Positions 27,741-37,565 of a DNA stretch of 64,000 nt are shown in pieces. Every line of letters starts with the position of its first letter. Positions within the stretch are counted from its first letter, which is position 1. The translations under genes and the position numbers were made by a program. The DNA comes from Dyella nitratireducens (lineage in GTDB: Bacteria > Pseudomonadota > Gammaproteobacteria > Xanthomonadales > Rhodanobacteraceae). The notes under the pieces are model-generated. The model searched no databases. It was not told where the DNA came from and worked only from the letters and a program-made list of their open reading frames with translations. Location: positions 723,115 to 787,114 of the forward strand of contig NZ_BMJA01000001.1 of assembly GCF_014642835.1 (NCBI RefSeq), written 5' to 3'.

Positions 27741-29354
27741 ATGCTTCACCCATCGCTGTTGTGTGCCGCACTCACGCTTGTCGTTCTGCCCTCCGCGCCA
27801 CTTTTTGCCCAGGACAACGATATAGCTTGGCAAAGCGTGACCGAACTGCAGCAACAGATGGATGCCGGCAAGCTCACCAGCAAGATCCTGGTGCAGGACG
27901 ATATGGCGCGCATCCACACGATCGATCAGGCTGGCCCCAGCTTGCGCTCGGTATTGCAGTTGAATCCGGATGCCACGCAGATCGCGGCAAAGCTGGATAC
28001 AAAACGCACGTCTTCGCATGGTCCGCTATATGGCATTCCGGTGCTGCTGAAGGACAACATCGATACCGGCGACCACACGCTGACCACCGCCGGTTCACTG
28101 GCATTGGTGAGCGCGCCGGCACCACGGGACGCTGCACTGGTGACCCGCCTGCGCAAGGCTGGCGCGGTGATTCTGGGCAAGACCAATTTGAGCGAGTGGG
28201 CGGATTTTCGCTCCGCCCATGCCAGCAGTGGATGGACGGGTCGTGGCGGGCAAACGCGCAATCCGTATGCGCTGGATCGCAATCCTTGCGGTTCGAGTTC
28301 GGGTTCCGCCGTAGCTGTGGCGGCGGGTCTGGTGCCGGTCGCCGTGGGCACGGAAACGGATGGATCGATCATCTGCCCGGCTTCGATGAATGGCATCGTC
28401 GGTATCAAGCCGACGCTAGGGCTGGTCAGCCGCAGCGGCATTATTCCGATCAGCCACAACCAGGACACGGCCGGCCCGATGGCGCGCAACGTTACCGATG
28501 CAGCGATCTTGCTCACGGCGTTGGCAGGCAGCGATCCACGCGATCCCGCTACTGCGGATGCGGATAAACACGCCACCGACTACACGCGCTTCCTCGATCC
28601 CAACGGCTTGCGCGGCAAGCGTATCGGCGTGGTGCGGCAGTTGGCGGGCAATGAACCCAATGCCGATCGCGTGCTGGATGAAGCGATTGCGGCGATGAAG
28701 GCACAAGGCGCCATCATCGTGGATCCGGTCACGCTGCCGCATCTGGCTGAACTTGGCGATCCGGAAATGACCGTGATGCTGTATGACTTCAAACATGATC
28801 TCAACGCGTACTTGGCTGGACGCACAGGGCTGCAGGTGAAAACGCTCGCAGACTTGATTGCCTTCGACAAACAGGAAGCTGCGCGTGAGATGCCCTGGTT
28901 CGGCCAAGACCTGTTCGAACAAGCGCAAGCCAAGGGACCACGGACCGACCAGGCCTATGTGGATGCATTGAACAAGGCGAAGCAGTTGTCGGGACCGCAA
29001 GGTATTGATGCGGCGCTGCAGGCCAATCATCTGGATGCCTTGCTCTCACCGTCGTGGGGACCGGCGTATCTCACGGATTTGGTGCTTGGCGATCACATTG
29101 TGAGCGGCAATCCGACCATTGGTGGCGCATCGCAGCCGGCTGCGGTGGCGGGGTATCCGTCGATAACCGTACCTGCAGGATGGGCGCATGGTTTGCCGGT
29201 CGGCATCGTGTTTTTCGGCGCCCAATGGAGCGAGCCGACGTTGATTTCGATCGCGTATGGTTTTGAGCAGCACACGCACGCATGGCAACCACCCAGGTTT
29301 TTGCCGACAGTAGACGCCGATTCGTATGCGCCGGTGCCTGCGCAGAGTCATTGA
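27741..29354 (+). CDS. Secreted amidase (amidase signature family)
   Basis: A 537-residue amidase with a signal peptide (MLHPSLLCAALTLVVLPSAP, then LFAQ). The Ser-cisSer-Lys triad is complete: Lys104 in GIPVLLKDNID, cis-Ser at about 185 in CGSSSGSAVAVAAG, and nucleophile Ser209 in GTETDGSI. Exported family members hydrolyse peptide or other amides in the periplasm, while cytoplasmic relatives include GatA; the signal peptide excludes a GatA role. Substrate unknown. The gene is followed after 85 nt by a metallo-beta-lactamase on the same strand; the two may be co-expressed. Confidence 0.9.
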   Translation: MLHPSLLCAALTLVVLPSAPLFAQDNDIAWQSVTELQQQMDAGKLTSKILVQDDMARIHTIDQAGPSLRSVLQLNPDATQIAAKLDTKRTSSHGPLYGIPVLLKDNIDTGDHTLTTAGSLALVSAPAPRDAALVTRLRKAGAVILGKTNLSEWADFRSAHASSGWTGRGGQTRNPYALDRNPCGSSSGSAVAVAAGLVPVAVGTETDGSIICPASMNGIVGIKPTLGLVSRSGIIPISHNQDTAGPMARNVTDAAILLTALAGSDPRDPATADADKHATDYTRFLDPNGLRGKRIGVVRQLAGNEPNADRVLDEAIAAMKAQGAIIVDPVTLPHLAELGDPEMTVMLYDFKHDLNAYLAGRTGLQVKTLADLIAFDKQEAAREMPWFGQDLFEQAQAKGPRTDQAYVDALNKAKQLSGPQGIDAALQANHLDALLSPSWGPAYLTDLVLGDHIVSGNPTIGGASQPAAVAGYPSITVPAGWAHGLPVGIVFFGAQWSEPTLISIAYGFEQHTHAWQPPRFLPTVDADSYAPVPAQSH

Positions 29355-29439
29355 ATGAGCATCGGGTTGGCCGAAAGCTGCTCGCTTCGGCCAGCCTCAT
29401 CGCATAACGTGGCGCCTCCTTCTCGGCACGGAGGTTTCC

Positions 29440-30327
29440 ATGAAGCCTTGGTTTGCTCTCTGCGCGACGCTGTTGGCATGCGCGATGGCTCATGCCTCCA
29501 CGGCTGCCGACGCTGATTTTCGCGCGACCTGGACCCAGCCGCAAAAGCCGTTTCGCATCTACGGCAATACCTATTACGTCGGCTCGCATGGCCTTAGCGC
29601 CATCCTGATCACTTCGCCCAAAGGCCATGTGCTGATCGATGGCACACTGCCGGAAAACGCCGCAATGATCGAATCGAACATTCGCGCGCTCGGTTTTCAC
29701 GTGCAGGACATCAAACTGATTCTCAACAGCCATGCGCATGGCGATCACGCAGGCGCCATTGCTGCATTAGCGCACGACAGCGGGGCACCGGTCGCAGCGA
29801 GTGCAAAGTCGGCAAAGATGATGGAACGTGGCGGAGACGACCCTGATGATCCGCAGCACGGCATGGCGCCGTTCTATCCCAAAGTCGCCAAGATTCGTGT
29901 CCTGGCCAATGGAGAAACGGTGCATGTCGGCCCACTGGCTTTGCAAATGCACGCCATGCCTGGACACACGCCCGGCAGCACCGGCTGGACTTGGCGTTCT
30001 TGTGAAGGGAAGCGTTGCCTGTCGATCGTTTATGCCGACAGCATTTCGCTGCTCAGCACGAATGACTACCGCTATACCGACTCAACCCACCCGGAACGCC
30101 TTGCTGGCTATCGGCATGCGCTTGCCATGCTGGCAGCACTGCCGTGCGACATCATGCTTACGCCACATCCGCGCGATGGCTTTTTCGAGAAAGCTGCAGG
30201 CATCGCGCCAGGCAAGCCCAATCCCTTGATCGACATGCAGGCATGCAAAGCCTATGCAGGCGAAGGAAAACAGAATCTCGAAGAACGCATACAGCAGGAA
30301 ACTGGGGCACAAAAAGCCACGCACTGA
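29440..30327 (+). CDS. Subclass B3 metallo-beta-lactamase
   Basis: A 295-residue exported zinc hydrolase with a signal peptide (about residues 1-22). The zinc ligands are complete: H98, H100, D102 and H103 in LNSHAHGDHAGAIAAL, H176 in MPGHTPGSTGW, and H243 in LTPHPRDGFFE. This HXHXDH pattern with LIDGTLPENA and TPHP is that of subclass B3 beta-lactamases (L1, GOB and THIN-B relatives), which hydrolyse most beta-lactams including carbapenems. The spectrum cannot be read from sequence; a related non-lactamase hydrolase such as a lactonase is less likely given the exported B3 pattern. AGG about 7 nt before the ATG may act as ribosome-binding site. Confidence 0.88.
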   Translation: MKPWFALCATLLACAMAHASTAADADFRATWTQPQKPFRIYGNTYYVGSHGLSAILITSPKGHVLIDGTLPENAAMIESNIRALGFHVQDIKLILNSHAHGDHAGAIAALAHDSGAPVAASAKSAKMMERGGDDPDDPQHGMAPFYPKVAKIRVLANGETVHVGPLALQMHAMPGHTPGSTGWTWRSCEGKRCLSIVYADSISLLSTNDYRYTDSTHPERLAGYRHALAMLAALPCDIMLTPHPRDGFFEKAAGIAPGKPNPLIDMQACKAYAGEGKQNLEERIQQETGAQKATH

Positions 30328-30343
30328 GGCGTGGCTTGCGTGA

Positions 30344-31708
30344 TCAGCCGATGCGCCCGGATTTGCGCACGATCAGCATCGCCAGTTCCAGCGATTGCTC
30401 GTAATTGAGGCGAGGATCGACCATCGACTTGTAGGCACGCTGCAGATCGGCCTCGCTCAAGTCACGTGCGCCGCCCATGCATTCGGTGACATCCTCTCCC
30501 GTCAGTTCCAGATGCACGCCGCCAAGGTGGGTGCCCGCGGCAGCATGGATATCGAATGCTTGGTCCAACTCGCTGCGAATGTTGTCGAAGCGGCGAGTCT
30601 TGTAACCGTTGGACGTGCTTTCGGTGTTGCCGTGCATGGGATCGGCCACCCACAGCACGCGGCGTCCTGTGTGTTTCACGGCATCGAGCAGCGGCGGCAG
30701 CTTCTCGGCAATTTGCGCGTGACCCATACGGTGGATCAGCGTGAGGCGGCCGGGCTCATCTTCAGGATTCAATGCATCGATGAGCGGCAGCAATTGCTCG
30801 GGCGTGACCGACGGGCCGACTTTCACGGCGATCGGATTGCGAATGCCGCGGAAATATTCCACATGCGCGCCATCGAGAGCGGCAGTGCGCATGCCGATCC
30901 ATGGGAAATGCGTGGACAGATTGAACCAGCCGCGATGACGCGGCACTTGGCGGGTGACTGCCTGCTCGTAGTGCAGCAACAGTGCCTCATGCGAGGTGAA
31001 AAAATCCACGCGTGTGAAGCCAGCGATGGGGCCGGCCAGGGTTTCCATGAAGCGTAGCGAATCGCCGATGCCCGTTACCATGCGGCGGTAATCGGCCGCC
31101 AACGGCGAGTGTTCCACCCAGGCGAGGTCCCAGTATTCGGGATGATGCAGATCGGCAAAGCCACCATCGATCAGCGCACGCACGAAATTCATGGTGAGTG
31201 CGGAATGCGCATGCGCGCGGATCAGGCGCTGCGGATCGGGACGGCGGGCTTCCGCAGTGAACTCAGGGCCATTGATCACATCACCACGGAAGCTGGGCAG
31301 CGTGATGCCATCGCGCGTCTCGGTATCCGCTGAGCGTGGCTTGGCGTACTGCCCGGCAAAGCGGCCCACTCGCAGCACCGGCTGCTTGAGGCCATGGACC
31401 AGCACCAAGCTCATCTGCAGCAGCACCTTGAGGCGATTGGAGATGATCGGGCTGGTGCAATCGGCAAAGCTTTCGGCGCAATCACCACCCTGCAAGAGAA
31501 AGCGCTGTCCTTCCTGCGCTTCCGCCAGCGCCTGTTTCAGCGCCAGCACTTCCCACGACGTGACTAGCGGAGGCAGATGCGATAACTCGCTGAGCGCGCG
31601 ATTGAGTTCGGTCAGGTCTTCGTAGTGGGGCTGTTGCAGGGCCACATGCTGTTGCCAGGATGTGGGTGTCCAGTTCAATTGTTCGACAGAGCGTACGGTC
31701 TGACTCAT
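30344..31708 (-). CDS. Class II DAHP synthase (3-deoxy-7-phosphoheptulonate synthase)
   Basis: A 454-residue plant/actinobacterial-type (AroA-II) enzyme condensing phosphoenolpyruvate and erythrose 4-phosphate, the first step of the shikimate pathway. Conserved stretches: FLLQGGDCAESFADC (metal-ligand Cys in GGDCAE), VLRVGRFAGQYAKPRS, SHEALLLHYEQA, IRNPIAVKVGP, WVADPMHGNTE and GGVHLELTGEDVTECMGG. The ATG at 31708 overlaps the dsbB stop (ATGA). Class II enzymes are common in Xanthomonadales. It converges on the beta-lactamase gene with only 16 nt between. Confidence 0.95.
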   Translation of the reverse strand: MSQTVRSVEQLNWTPTSWQQHVALQQPHYEDLTELNRALSELSHLPPLVTSWEVLALKQALAEAQEGQRFLLQGGDCAESFADCTSPIISNRLKVLLQMSLVLVHGLKQPVLRVGRFAGQYAKPRSADTETRDGITLPSFRGDVINGPEFTAEARRPDPQRLIRAHAHSALTMNFVRALIDGGFADLHHPEYWDLAWVEHSPLAADYRRMVTGIGDSLRFMETLAGPIAGFTRVDFFTSHEALLLHYEQAVTRQVPRHRGWFNLSTHFPWIGMRTAALDGAHVEYFRGIRNPIAVKVGPSVTPEQLLPLIDALNPEDEPGRLTLIHRMGHAQIAEKLPPLLDAVKHTGRRVLWVADPMHGNTESTSNGYKTRRFDNIRSELDQAFDIHAAAGTHLGGVHLELTGEDVTECMGGARDLSEADLQRAYKSMVDPRLNYEQSLELAMLIVRKSGRIG

Positions 31709-32217
31709 AAGCGCAACCTCGGCGTAGCGCGCTGCAAGGCCGCGCGAATCGCCAGTATCGAGAGGAAAACGAACCACAACAAAGACCACAGGGGGATCGG
31801 CAGGCCCAGGATCGGCTGAATCTTGGCGCATTCGCCCGAGCCGGTGAACACCATTTTCAAGACCTTCGAAAAGGGGAAGGCATCGAACATGTAAGCCAGA
31901 TTGGGGCCACATGCCGGTATCTGGTCTGGCGGCAACGACATGATCCACAGATGGCGCCCGGCGGTGACGATACCGAACAGAGCGCCAAGCAGTACCAGAC
32001 CTGTGTAGAACCAACGTCCTCCCGCGCGCGGCCCGTGGATGGCGCCGATCAGAAAGAAAACCGCCATGATCATGAAGCCGATACGCTGGAAAATGCACAG
32101 CGGACAGGGCTCCAGGCCCCATTGATACTCGGCGAACAGCGCAAATCCGAGCAGGCCGACGCAGATCAGAAAGCCGACAAAGAAGCTGATGCGGTAGGAC
32201 CAGCGGAAGGGGTTCAT
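31705..32217 (-). CDS. dsbB: Disulfide bond formation protein DsbB
   Basis: A 170-residue inner-membrane protein with four membrane segments that reoxidises DsbA and passes electrons to ubiquinone. The first cysteine pair is CPLC (C38, C41) in GLEPCPLCIFQRI; the second pair is C103 and C130 in the long periplasmic loop, so all four catalytic cysteines are present. The ATG at 32217 gives the usual MNPFRW start; an ATG three codons upstream is possible. The stop overlaps the start of the DAHP synthase gene, indicating an operon of two functionally unrelated genes. Confidence 0.94.
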   Translation of the reverse strand: MNPFRWSYRISFFVGFLICVGLLGFALFAEYQWGLEPCPLCIFQRIGFMIMAVFFLIGAIHGPRAGGRWFYTGLVLLGALFGIVTAGRHLWIMSLPPDQIPACGPNLAYMFDAFPFSKVLKMVFTGSGECAKIQPILGLPIPLWSLLWFVFLSILAIRAALQRATPRLRL

Positions 32218-32307
32218 GAGGACCATGTCGTGTGGGTGGGGATGCTGACATTACCCGCTCCCCGTCACGCTGTCAGCAGGCGTTTGACGCGACCCTCCTA
32301 ACGCACA

Positions 32308-32335
32308 AACCCCGCCTGGTTGCTCAGGCGGGGTT
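32308..32335 (-). terminator. Rho-independent terminator after rplQ
   Basis: An 11-bp perfect stem (AACCCCGCCTG / CAGGCGGGGTT) with a 6-nt loop lies 30 nt downstream of the rplQ stop. In minus-strand RNA it is followed by a short U-containing tail. It marks the end of the ribosomal superoperon, before the promoter region of dsbB. Confidence 0.85.
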
Positions 32336-32365
32336 CGCATTTGGACGTCCAAACAGGGTTTGGAA

Positions 32366-32746
32366 TTATTCGGCAGCCGCTTCGGTACGCGGGCGGTCCA
32401 CCAGCTCGACATACGCCAGCGGAGCGTTGTCGCCCGGACGGAAGCCGCACTTGAGAATGCGCAGGTAGCCGCCGGGACGCTCGCGATAACGCGGCCCCAG
32501 CTCAACGAACAGCTTACCCACAGCCTGCTTGTCGCGCAGACGCGAGAAGGCAAGACGGCGGTTGGCCACGCTGTCAGTCTTGGCCAACGTGATCAGCGGT
32601 TCGGCGACACGGCGCAGTTCCTTCGCCTTGGGCAGGGTGGTACGGATCAGCTCGTGCTTGATCAGCGACGACGCCATGTTCTTGAACATTGCTTCGCGAT
32701 GCGAGCTGGTGCGATTAAGTTTGCGTCCGGATTTTTGGTGGCGCAT
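32366..32746 (-). CDS. rplQ: 50S ribosomal protein L17
   Basis: A 126-residue L17, a large-subunit protein near the peptide exit tunnel. It starts with the invariant [20 protein letters not shown] and keeps [20 protein letters not shown] and YVELVDRP. It is the last gene of the alpha operon. Unlike in most gammaproteobacteria, where it follows rpoA after a few dozen bases, here a 330-nt structured spacer separates them. A strong terminator follows. Confidence 0.97.
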   Translation of the reverse strand: MRHQKSGRKLNRTSSHREAMFKNMASSLIKHELIRTTLPKAKELRRVAEPLITLAKTDSVANRRLAFSRLRDKQAVGKLFVELGPRYRERPGGYLRILKCGFRPGDNAPLAYVELVDRPRTEAAAE

Positions 32747-33076
32747 GGTGAATATCTCTTAGTGTCTGTTGTTATGAAAAGCCGACCATTGTTTCGGCTT
32801 CCCGCGGTTGTCCGCTGTTAAAGCCCTTGGTGAAACGGGCTCTTTTAAGAGCGCGGTCATGAAGACCGCTTCGGATGCATGGCGTCAGCAAACCAACATG
32901 CGCCAAGCTTTTTTGCGGCGATCAAATAGGATCGCTAAAACTTCTTTTGCGCAGCCATGGAGGCTGTCTTTGTGTTGCGGCGGTCTAATGACCGCCTCGG
33001 ATATCCGGCGAGGCGCTTTACACACTCGCCGATACCTGGTTGTTGGGGCGACCAAGATGATCGCCCGAACGAACCA
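32747..33076 (-). repeat. rpoA-rplQ spacer: diverged tandem repeat of hairpins
   Basis: A 330-nt stretch with no gene. At least seven short inverted repeats follow one another: 32853-32869 (GCGGTC/GACCGC), 32877-32901 (GCATG/CATGC), 32918-32935 (GCGATC/GATCGC), 32952-32966 (CAGCC/GGCTG), 32979-32996 (GGCGGTC/GACCGCC), 33007-33030 (GGCGAG/CTCGCC) and 33046-33066 (GGGCGA/TCGCCC). The block from 32853 and the block from 32979 have the same order of elements: a GCGGTC hairpin, TCGGAT, a GGCG hairpin, a T-rich link, then a GGCGA hairpin. This suggests an old duplication of about 125 bp. An AGCCGA-type hairpin with TTTTC tail near 32780-32800 precedes rplQ. Role unknown: attenuator, processing site or mobile remnant. 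Confidence 0.6.
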
Positions 33077-34075
33077 TCAACCCAGCTGCATGCCGTGCGA
33101 CAAGCCCGGCGGCGGCCAGTTTTCCAACTTCATGCCAAGAGCGAGACCACGTACACCCAGGACATCCTTGATCTCGGTGAGCGACTTCTTGCCGAGGTTC
33201 GGGGTCTTGAGCAGCTCCACTTCGGTCTTCTGAACCAGATCGCCGATGTAGTAGATGCTCTCGGCTTTCAGGCAGTTTGCCGAGCGGACGGTAAGCTCCA
33301 AGTCGTCGATCGGACGCAGCAGCAGCGGATCGAAACCGCCCTTCTCCGCCTTGTCCGTCGCGCTCTCGCGGCGCGAGAAATCACCAAACACCGACAGCTG
33401 GTCGTTGAGGATTTCGGCGGCCTTGCGTACCGCGTCTTCCGCACCGATGGTGCCGTTCGTCTCGATGTCGAGGATCAGCTTATCGAGGTTGGTACGCTGC
33501 TCAACGCGAGCGGCATCCACTTCGTAAGCCACACGCAGCACCGGCGCGAACGAGGCGTCGAGCTGCAGGCGGCCGATCGGACGCGCCTCGTCATCTGGAT
33601 GCTGACGTGAACTGGCCGGCTGATAGCCGACGCCACGACGCACCTTCAGACGCATGTTCAGCGTGATGTCCTTGGTAAGGTGGCAGATCACGTGTTCCGG
33701 ATTGATGATCTCTACCGAGTGGTCGACGACGATGTCGCCAGCCGTGACCACGCCCTTGCCCTTTTTGGACAGGGTGAGGGTGACTTCATCACCCGTGTGT
33801 TGGCGAATGGCCACTTCCTTGAGGTTGAGCAGGACTTCAATGACGTCCTCCTGCAGACCTTCCAAAGTGGTGTACTCGTGCAGCACGCCATCGATTTCGA
33901 CCTCGACGATGGCGCTGCCGGGAATCGATGAGAGCAGCACGCGACGCAACGCGTTGCCCAGGGTGTGGCCGAAACCGCGTTCAAGCGGCTCAACCACCAC
34001 CTTGGCGCGATTCGGTCCGAGCTGTTCAACGCTGAGGCCACGAGGCCGCAGTACGCTGGTTGACGAAACTGCCAT
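33077..34075 (-). CDS. rpoA: RNA polymerase alpha subunit
   Basis: A 332-residue alpha subunit. The N-terminal domain (dimerisation and beta/beta-prime contact) has [17 protein letters not shown]; the C-terminal domain (UP-element and activator contact) has [24 protein letters not shown] followed by a [17 protein letters not shown] helix. Length and both domains are normal. It lies 16 nt after rpsD in the alpha operon and is followed by an unusually long spacer before rplQ. Confidence 0.98.
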   Translation of the reverse strand: MAVSSTSVLRPRGLSVEQLGPNRAKVVVEPLERGFGHTLGNALRRVLLSSIPGSAIVEVEIDGVLHEYTTLEGLQEDVIEVLLNLKEVAIRQHTGDEVTLTLSKKGKGVVTAGDIVVDHSVEIINPEHVICHLTKDITLNMRLKVRRGVGYQPASSRQHPDDEARPIGRLQLDASFAPVLRVAYEVDAARVEQRTNLDKLILDIETNGTIGAEDAVRKAAEILNDQLSVFGDFSRRESATDKAEKGGFDPLLLRPIDDLELTVRSANCLKAESIYYIGDLVQKTEVELLKTPNLGKKSLTEIKDVLGVRGLALGMKLENWPPPGLSHGMQLG

Positions 34076-34091
34076 GCAGGGCTCCGGTTGA

Positions 34092-34718
<627 letters not shown>

Positions 34719-34729
34719 GGTTGTGCTCC

Positions 34730-35119
34730 TTAGACGCGACGCTTCTTGGGGGGACGGCAGCCGTTATGCGGAATCGGCGTGACATCGATAATGTTCAGAA
34801 CCTTGTAGCCGAGCGCGTTCAGCGAACGCACCGCGGACTCGCGGCCCGGGCCCGGGCCCTTGATTCGCACTTCCACCGTCTTCACGCCGTACTCGCCAGC
34901 GGCGCGCCCAGCCTTTTCGGCGGCGACCTGGGCAGCGAACGGGGTGGACTTACGCGAACCACGGAAACCCGCGCCACCAGCGGTCGCCCACGAGAGCGCA
35001 TTGCCCTGGCGATCGGTGATGGTGACGATGGTGTTGTTGAAGGAGGCCTGCACGTGAGCCACCGCATCGGTGACAACACGCTTGACTTTCTTCTTGGTCT
35101 TAACTGCTGGCTTTGCCAT
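34730..35119 (-). CDS. rpsK: 30S ribosomal protein S11
   Basis: A 129-residue S11, a platform protein contacting the E-site region. Conserved stretches are [35 protein letters not shown], and the terminal [18 protein letters not shown]. The length is normal. It follows rpsM after 12 nt in the alpha operon. Confidence 0.98.
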   Translation of the reverse strand: MAKPAVKTKKKVKRVVTDAVAHVQASFNNTIVTITDRQGNALSWATAGGAGFRGSRKSTPFAAQVAAEKAGRAAGEYGVKTVEVRIKGPGPGRESAVRSLNALGYKVLNIIDVTPIPHNGCRPPKKRRV

Positions 35120-35131
35120 GACTTATTCCAA

Positions 35132-35488
35132 TTATTTCTTGATCGCGCGACGCGGGCCCTTGCGGGTGCGCGCATTGGTACGCGTGCGCTGGCCGCGCAC
35201 CGGCAGACCGCGGCGATGGCGCAGGCCGCGGTAGCAACCCAGATCCATCAGACGCTTGATGGCAATGCCGACTTCGCGGCGCAGATCGCCTTCCACAACA
35301 TACTTGGCGATTTCGTGGCGAATCTTCTCCACCTCGCCTTCGCTTAGCGACTTGATCTGAACGTTCGGGTTTACACCCGCGTCCGTGCAGACCTTCTTGG
35401 CCCGGCTGCGGCCGATCCCATAGATGCTCTGCAGGCCAACCCAGACGTGTTTCTGGACCGGCAAATTGACACCCGCAATGCGCGCCAT
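35132..35488 (-). CDS. rpsM: 30S ribosomal protein S13
   Basis: A 118-residue S13, a head protein bridging to L5 of the large subunit. It has [19 protein letters not shown], the helix-hairpin-helix [12 protein letters not shown], and the basic tail [17 protein letters not shown]. The ATG at 35488 is the normal start; the frame is open 14 codons further without similarity. No rpmJ (L36) lies in the 122-nt gap to secY, where many bacteria carry it. Confidence 0.98.
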   Translation of the reverse strand: MARIAGVNLPVQKHVWVGLQSIYGIGRSRAKKVCTDAGVNPNVQIKSLSEGEVEKIRHEIAKYVVEGDLRREVGIAIKRLMDLGCYRGLRHRRGLPVRGQRTRTNARTRKGPRRAIKK

Positions 35489-35610
35489 GATGTACTTTCT
35501 CCGATGCTTTCTTGCGCGGTAAACGCGCAATTCTAACCTTAATCAAACTGTCAGGAAAGTCCTGCGGCACTTGCGCACCGCCGCCTTTCCACCGGGACCC
35601 ACCCTACGCC

Positions 35611-36936
35611 TCAGCCGCGGCGCAGATTGGCCTTCTTGAGCAAACCTTCATACTGGTGACTGACCAAATGCGCCTGTACCTGCGCGGTAAAGTCCATCAC
35701 CACCACCACCACGATCAGCAGCGAGGTACCGCCGAAGTAGAACGGAACGTGCCAAGCGTTCTGCATGAACGTTGGCACCAGGCAAACCAGCACCAGATAG
35801 ATGGCGCCGACGCCGGTCAAACGAGTCATTACTGAATCGATGTAATCCGCCGTCGAACGACCCGGACGGATACCCGGTATCAAAGCGCCAGAGCGCTTCA
35901 GGTTGTCCGCTGTATCTTGCGAGTTGAAAACGATCGCCGTGTAGAAGAAGGCGAACGTAATCACCAGAACTGCATAAATGATGTCGTAGAGCGGCTCACC
36001 AGGAGTCAGCGCCTGCACCAAATCCTGCAGCCAGCGGGACTGATGACTAGCGTTGCCCCAGGTAGCAGCCATCGCCGGGAACATCAGGATACTGTTCGCG
36101 AAGATAGGTGGAATCACACCCGACATATTGATCTTGAGCGGCAAGTGCGAGGTCTGGTTCATGTACGAGCGTTGCCCGCCCGACCGTCGCGCATAGTTCA
36201 CGGTAATGCGACGCTGCGCACGCTCCATGAACACCACAAAGGCCGTCACCACCAGCACCAATGCAACCACCATGATCAGCTTGATCGTGCTTAGCTCTCC
36301 GTTGCTCGACATCGACAACGTATGTGCTACCGCATTGGGCAGACCCGCCACGATACCTGCAAAAATCAGCAGCGAAATACCGTTGCCGATACCCCGCTCG
36401 GTCATCTGCTCACCCAGCCACATAAGGAACAGCGAGCCAGCAGTCAAGCCAACTACGGACGACAGGATGAAACCAAAACCTGGCATGTAGACCACAGGCA
36501 CTCCGCCGGCGGTCTGCTGCTTCATCAAGGCCACCGCAATACCGAAAGCCTGGAAGGCAGACAGGCCAACCGTGCCGATACGGGTATACATGGTCAGTTG
36601 ACGCTGACCCGACTGCCCCTCTTTGCGCAGCGCCTGCAGGCTGGGAATAACCGACCCCATCATCTGCACCACGATCGAGGCGGAGATATATGGCACTACG
36701 CCCAGCGCAAAAACCGAGAAACGACCCAGCGAACCACCCGAGAACATGTTGAACATGTCCAGGATGCCGCCACTCTGACCAATCAGATTAGCCATGGCGT
36801 CCGGGTTGACACCGGGCACCGGGATAAATGAGCCGAGGCGAAACACGATCAGCGCACCGATCACAAAGAAGATGCGCTGACGCAGCTCGGTCAACTTGCC
36901 GAGCGATCCGACCGATGGACCCTTGGCTGCAGCCAC
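35611..36936 (-). CDS. secY: Preprotein translocase subunit SecY
   Basis: A 441-residue, ten-helix channel subunit of the SecYEG translocon in the inner membrane. Visible markers: FRLGSFIPVPGVNPDAM in TM1, GVVPYISASIVVQMM in TM2, the plug region nearby, NYARRSGGQRSYMNQTSHLPLK in the cytoplasmic C5/C4 loops and the terminal EGLLKKANLRRG. It ends the spc operon, 4 nt after rplO, and its partner secE is at 62976. Confidence 0.98.
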   Translation of the reverse strand: MAAAKGPSVGSLGKLTELRQRIFFVIGALIVFRLGSFIPVPGVNPDAMANLIGQSGGILDMFNMFSGGSLGRFSVFALGVVPYISASIVVQMMGSVIPSLQALRKEGQSGQRQLTMYTRIGTVGLSAFQAFGIAVALMKQQTAGGVPVVYMPGFGFILSSVVGLTAGSLFLMWLGEQMTERGIGNGISLLIFAGIVAGLPNAVAHTLSMSSNGELSTIKLIMVVALVLVVTAFVVFMERAQRRITVNYARRSGGQRSYMNQTSHLPLKINMSGVIPPIFANSILMFPAMAATWGNASHQSRWLQDLVQALTPGEPLYDIIYAVLVITFAFFYTAIVFNSQDTADNLKRSGALIPGIRPGRSTADYIDSVMTRLTGVGAIYLVLVCLVPTFMQNAWHVPFYFGGTSLLIVVVVVMDFTAQVQAHLVSHQYEGLLKKANLRRG

Positions 36937-36939
36937 GAG

Positions 36940-37371
36940 TTACTCCACGCTGCCGCCGGCAGCTTCGATGGCAGCCTTGGCGCCAACCGTTGCCAGCAAG
37001 CCCGACAGCTTCACCGCACGGCCAATCTCGCCTTTCGCAACGACCTTGACTTTCTTAGCGCGGCTGTCAATCAAGCCAGCCTGATGCAGCACGACCGCAT
37101 CGATCACATTAGCCTTCAGGCCTGCGAGCTGGTACAGAAAGACCTGCTGACTCTCGGCCTTCTTCTTCGAGCGGAAACCCACCTTCGGCAGGCGACGCTG
37201 CAACGGCATCTGGCCACCCTCGAAACCTAGGCGATGAGTGCGACCGGTGCGAGCATGCTGACCCTTGTGGCCGCGGCCAGCAGTCTTGCCGAGGCCCGAA
37301 CCAATGCCGCGACCAACGCGCAGACGCGTCTTACGCGAACCAGCAGCCGGCTTAATGTCATTCAGACGCAT
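36940..37371 (-). CDS. rplO: 50S ribosomal protein L15
   Basis: A 143-residue L15, a late assembly protein of the large subunit. It starts MRLNDIKPAAGSRKTRLRVG and keeps the glycine-rich GRGIGSGLGKTAGRGHKGQH and the GFEGGQMPLQRRLPKVGF motifs that thread into 23S rRNA. It follows rpmD after 5 nt and precedes secY by 3 nt. Confidence 0.98.
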   Translation of the reverse strand: MRLNDIKPAAGSRKTRLRVGRGIGSGLGKTAGRGHKGQHARTGRTHRLGFEGGQMPLQRRLPKVGFRSKKKAESQQVFLYQLAGLKANVIDAVVLHQAGLIDSRAKKVKVVAKGEIGRAVKLSGLLATVGAKAAIEAAGGSVE

Positions 37372-37376
37372 GATGC

Positions 37377-37565
37377 TTACTCCTCAACCCGCACCAGGTA
37401 GTAAACCGTGTTGATCAGGCCGCGGACTTGCGGGCTGTCCCTCAATTCACGGACGTCGTTCGTCTTGTTCAGGCCCAAAGCCTTCACGCTCAAGCGGTGG
37501 CGAGCCTGTACACCGCGCAGGCCCTTCACCAGGCGCACACGAATGGTTTTTTCGGTATTAGCCAT
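37377..37565 (-). CDS. rpmD: 50S ribosomal protein L30
   Basis: A 62-residue L30 with [20 protein letters not shown] and the conserved [20 protein letters not shown] segment, ending VYYLVRVEE. The ATG at 37565 lies inside the end of rpsE, an 8-nt overlap, so translation is probably coupled. The size is normal for a bacterial L30. Confidence 0.97.
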   Translation of the reverse strand: MANTEKTIRVRLVKGLRGVQARHRLSVKALGLNKTNDVRELRDSPQVRGLINTVYYLVRVEE

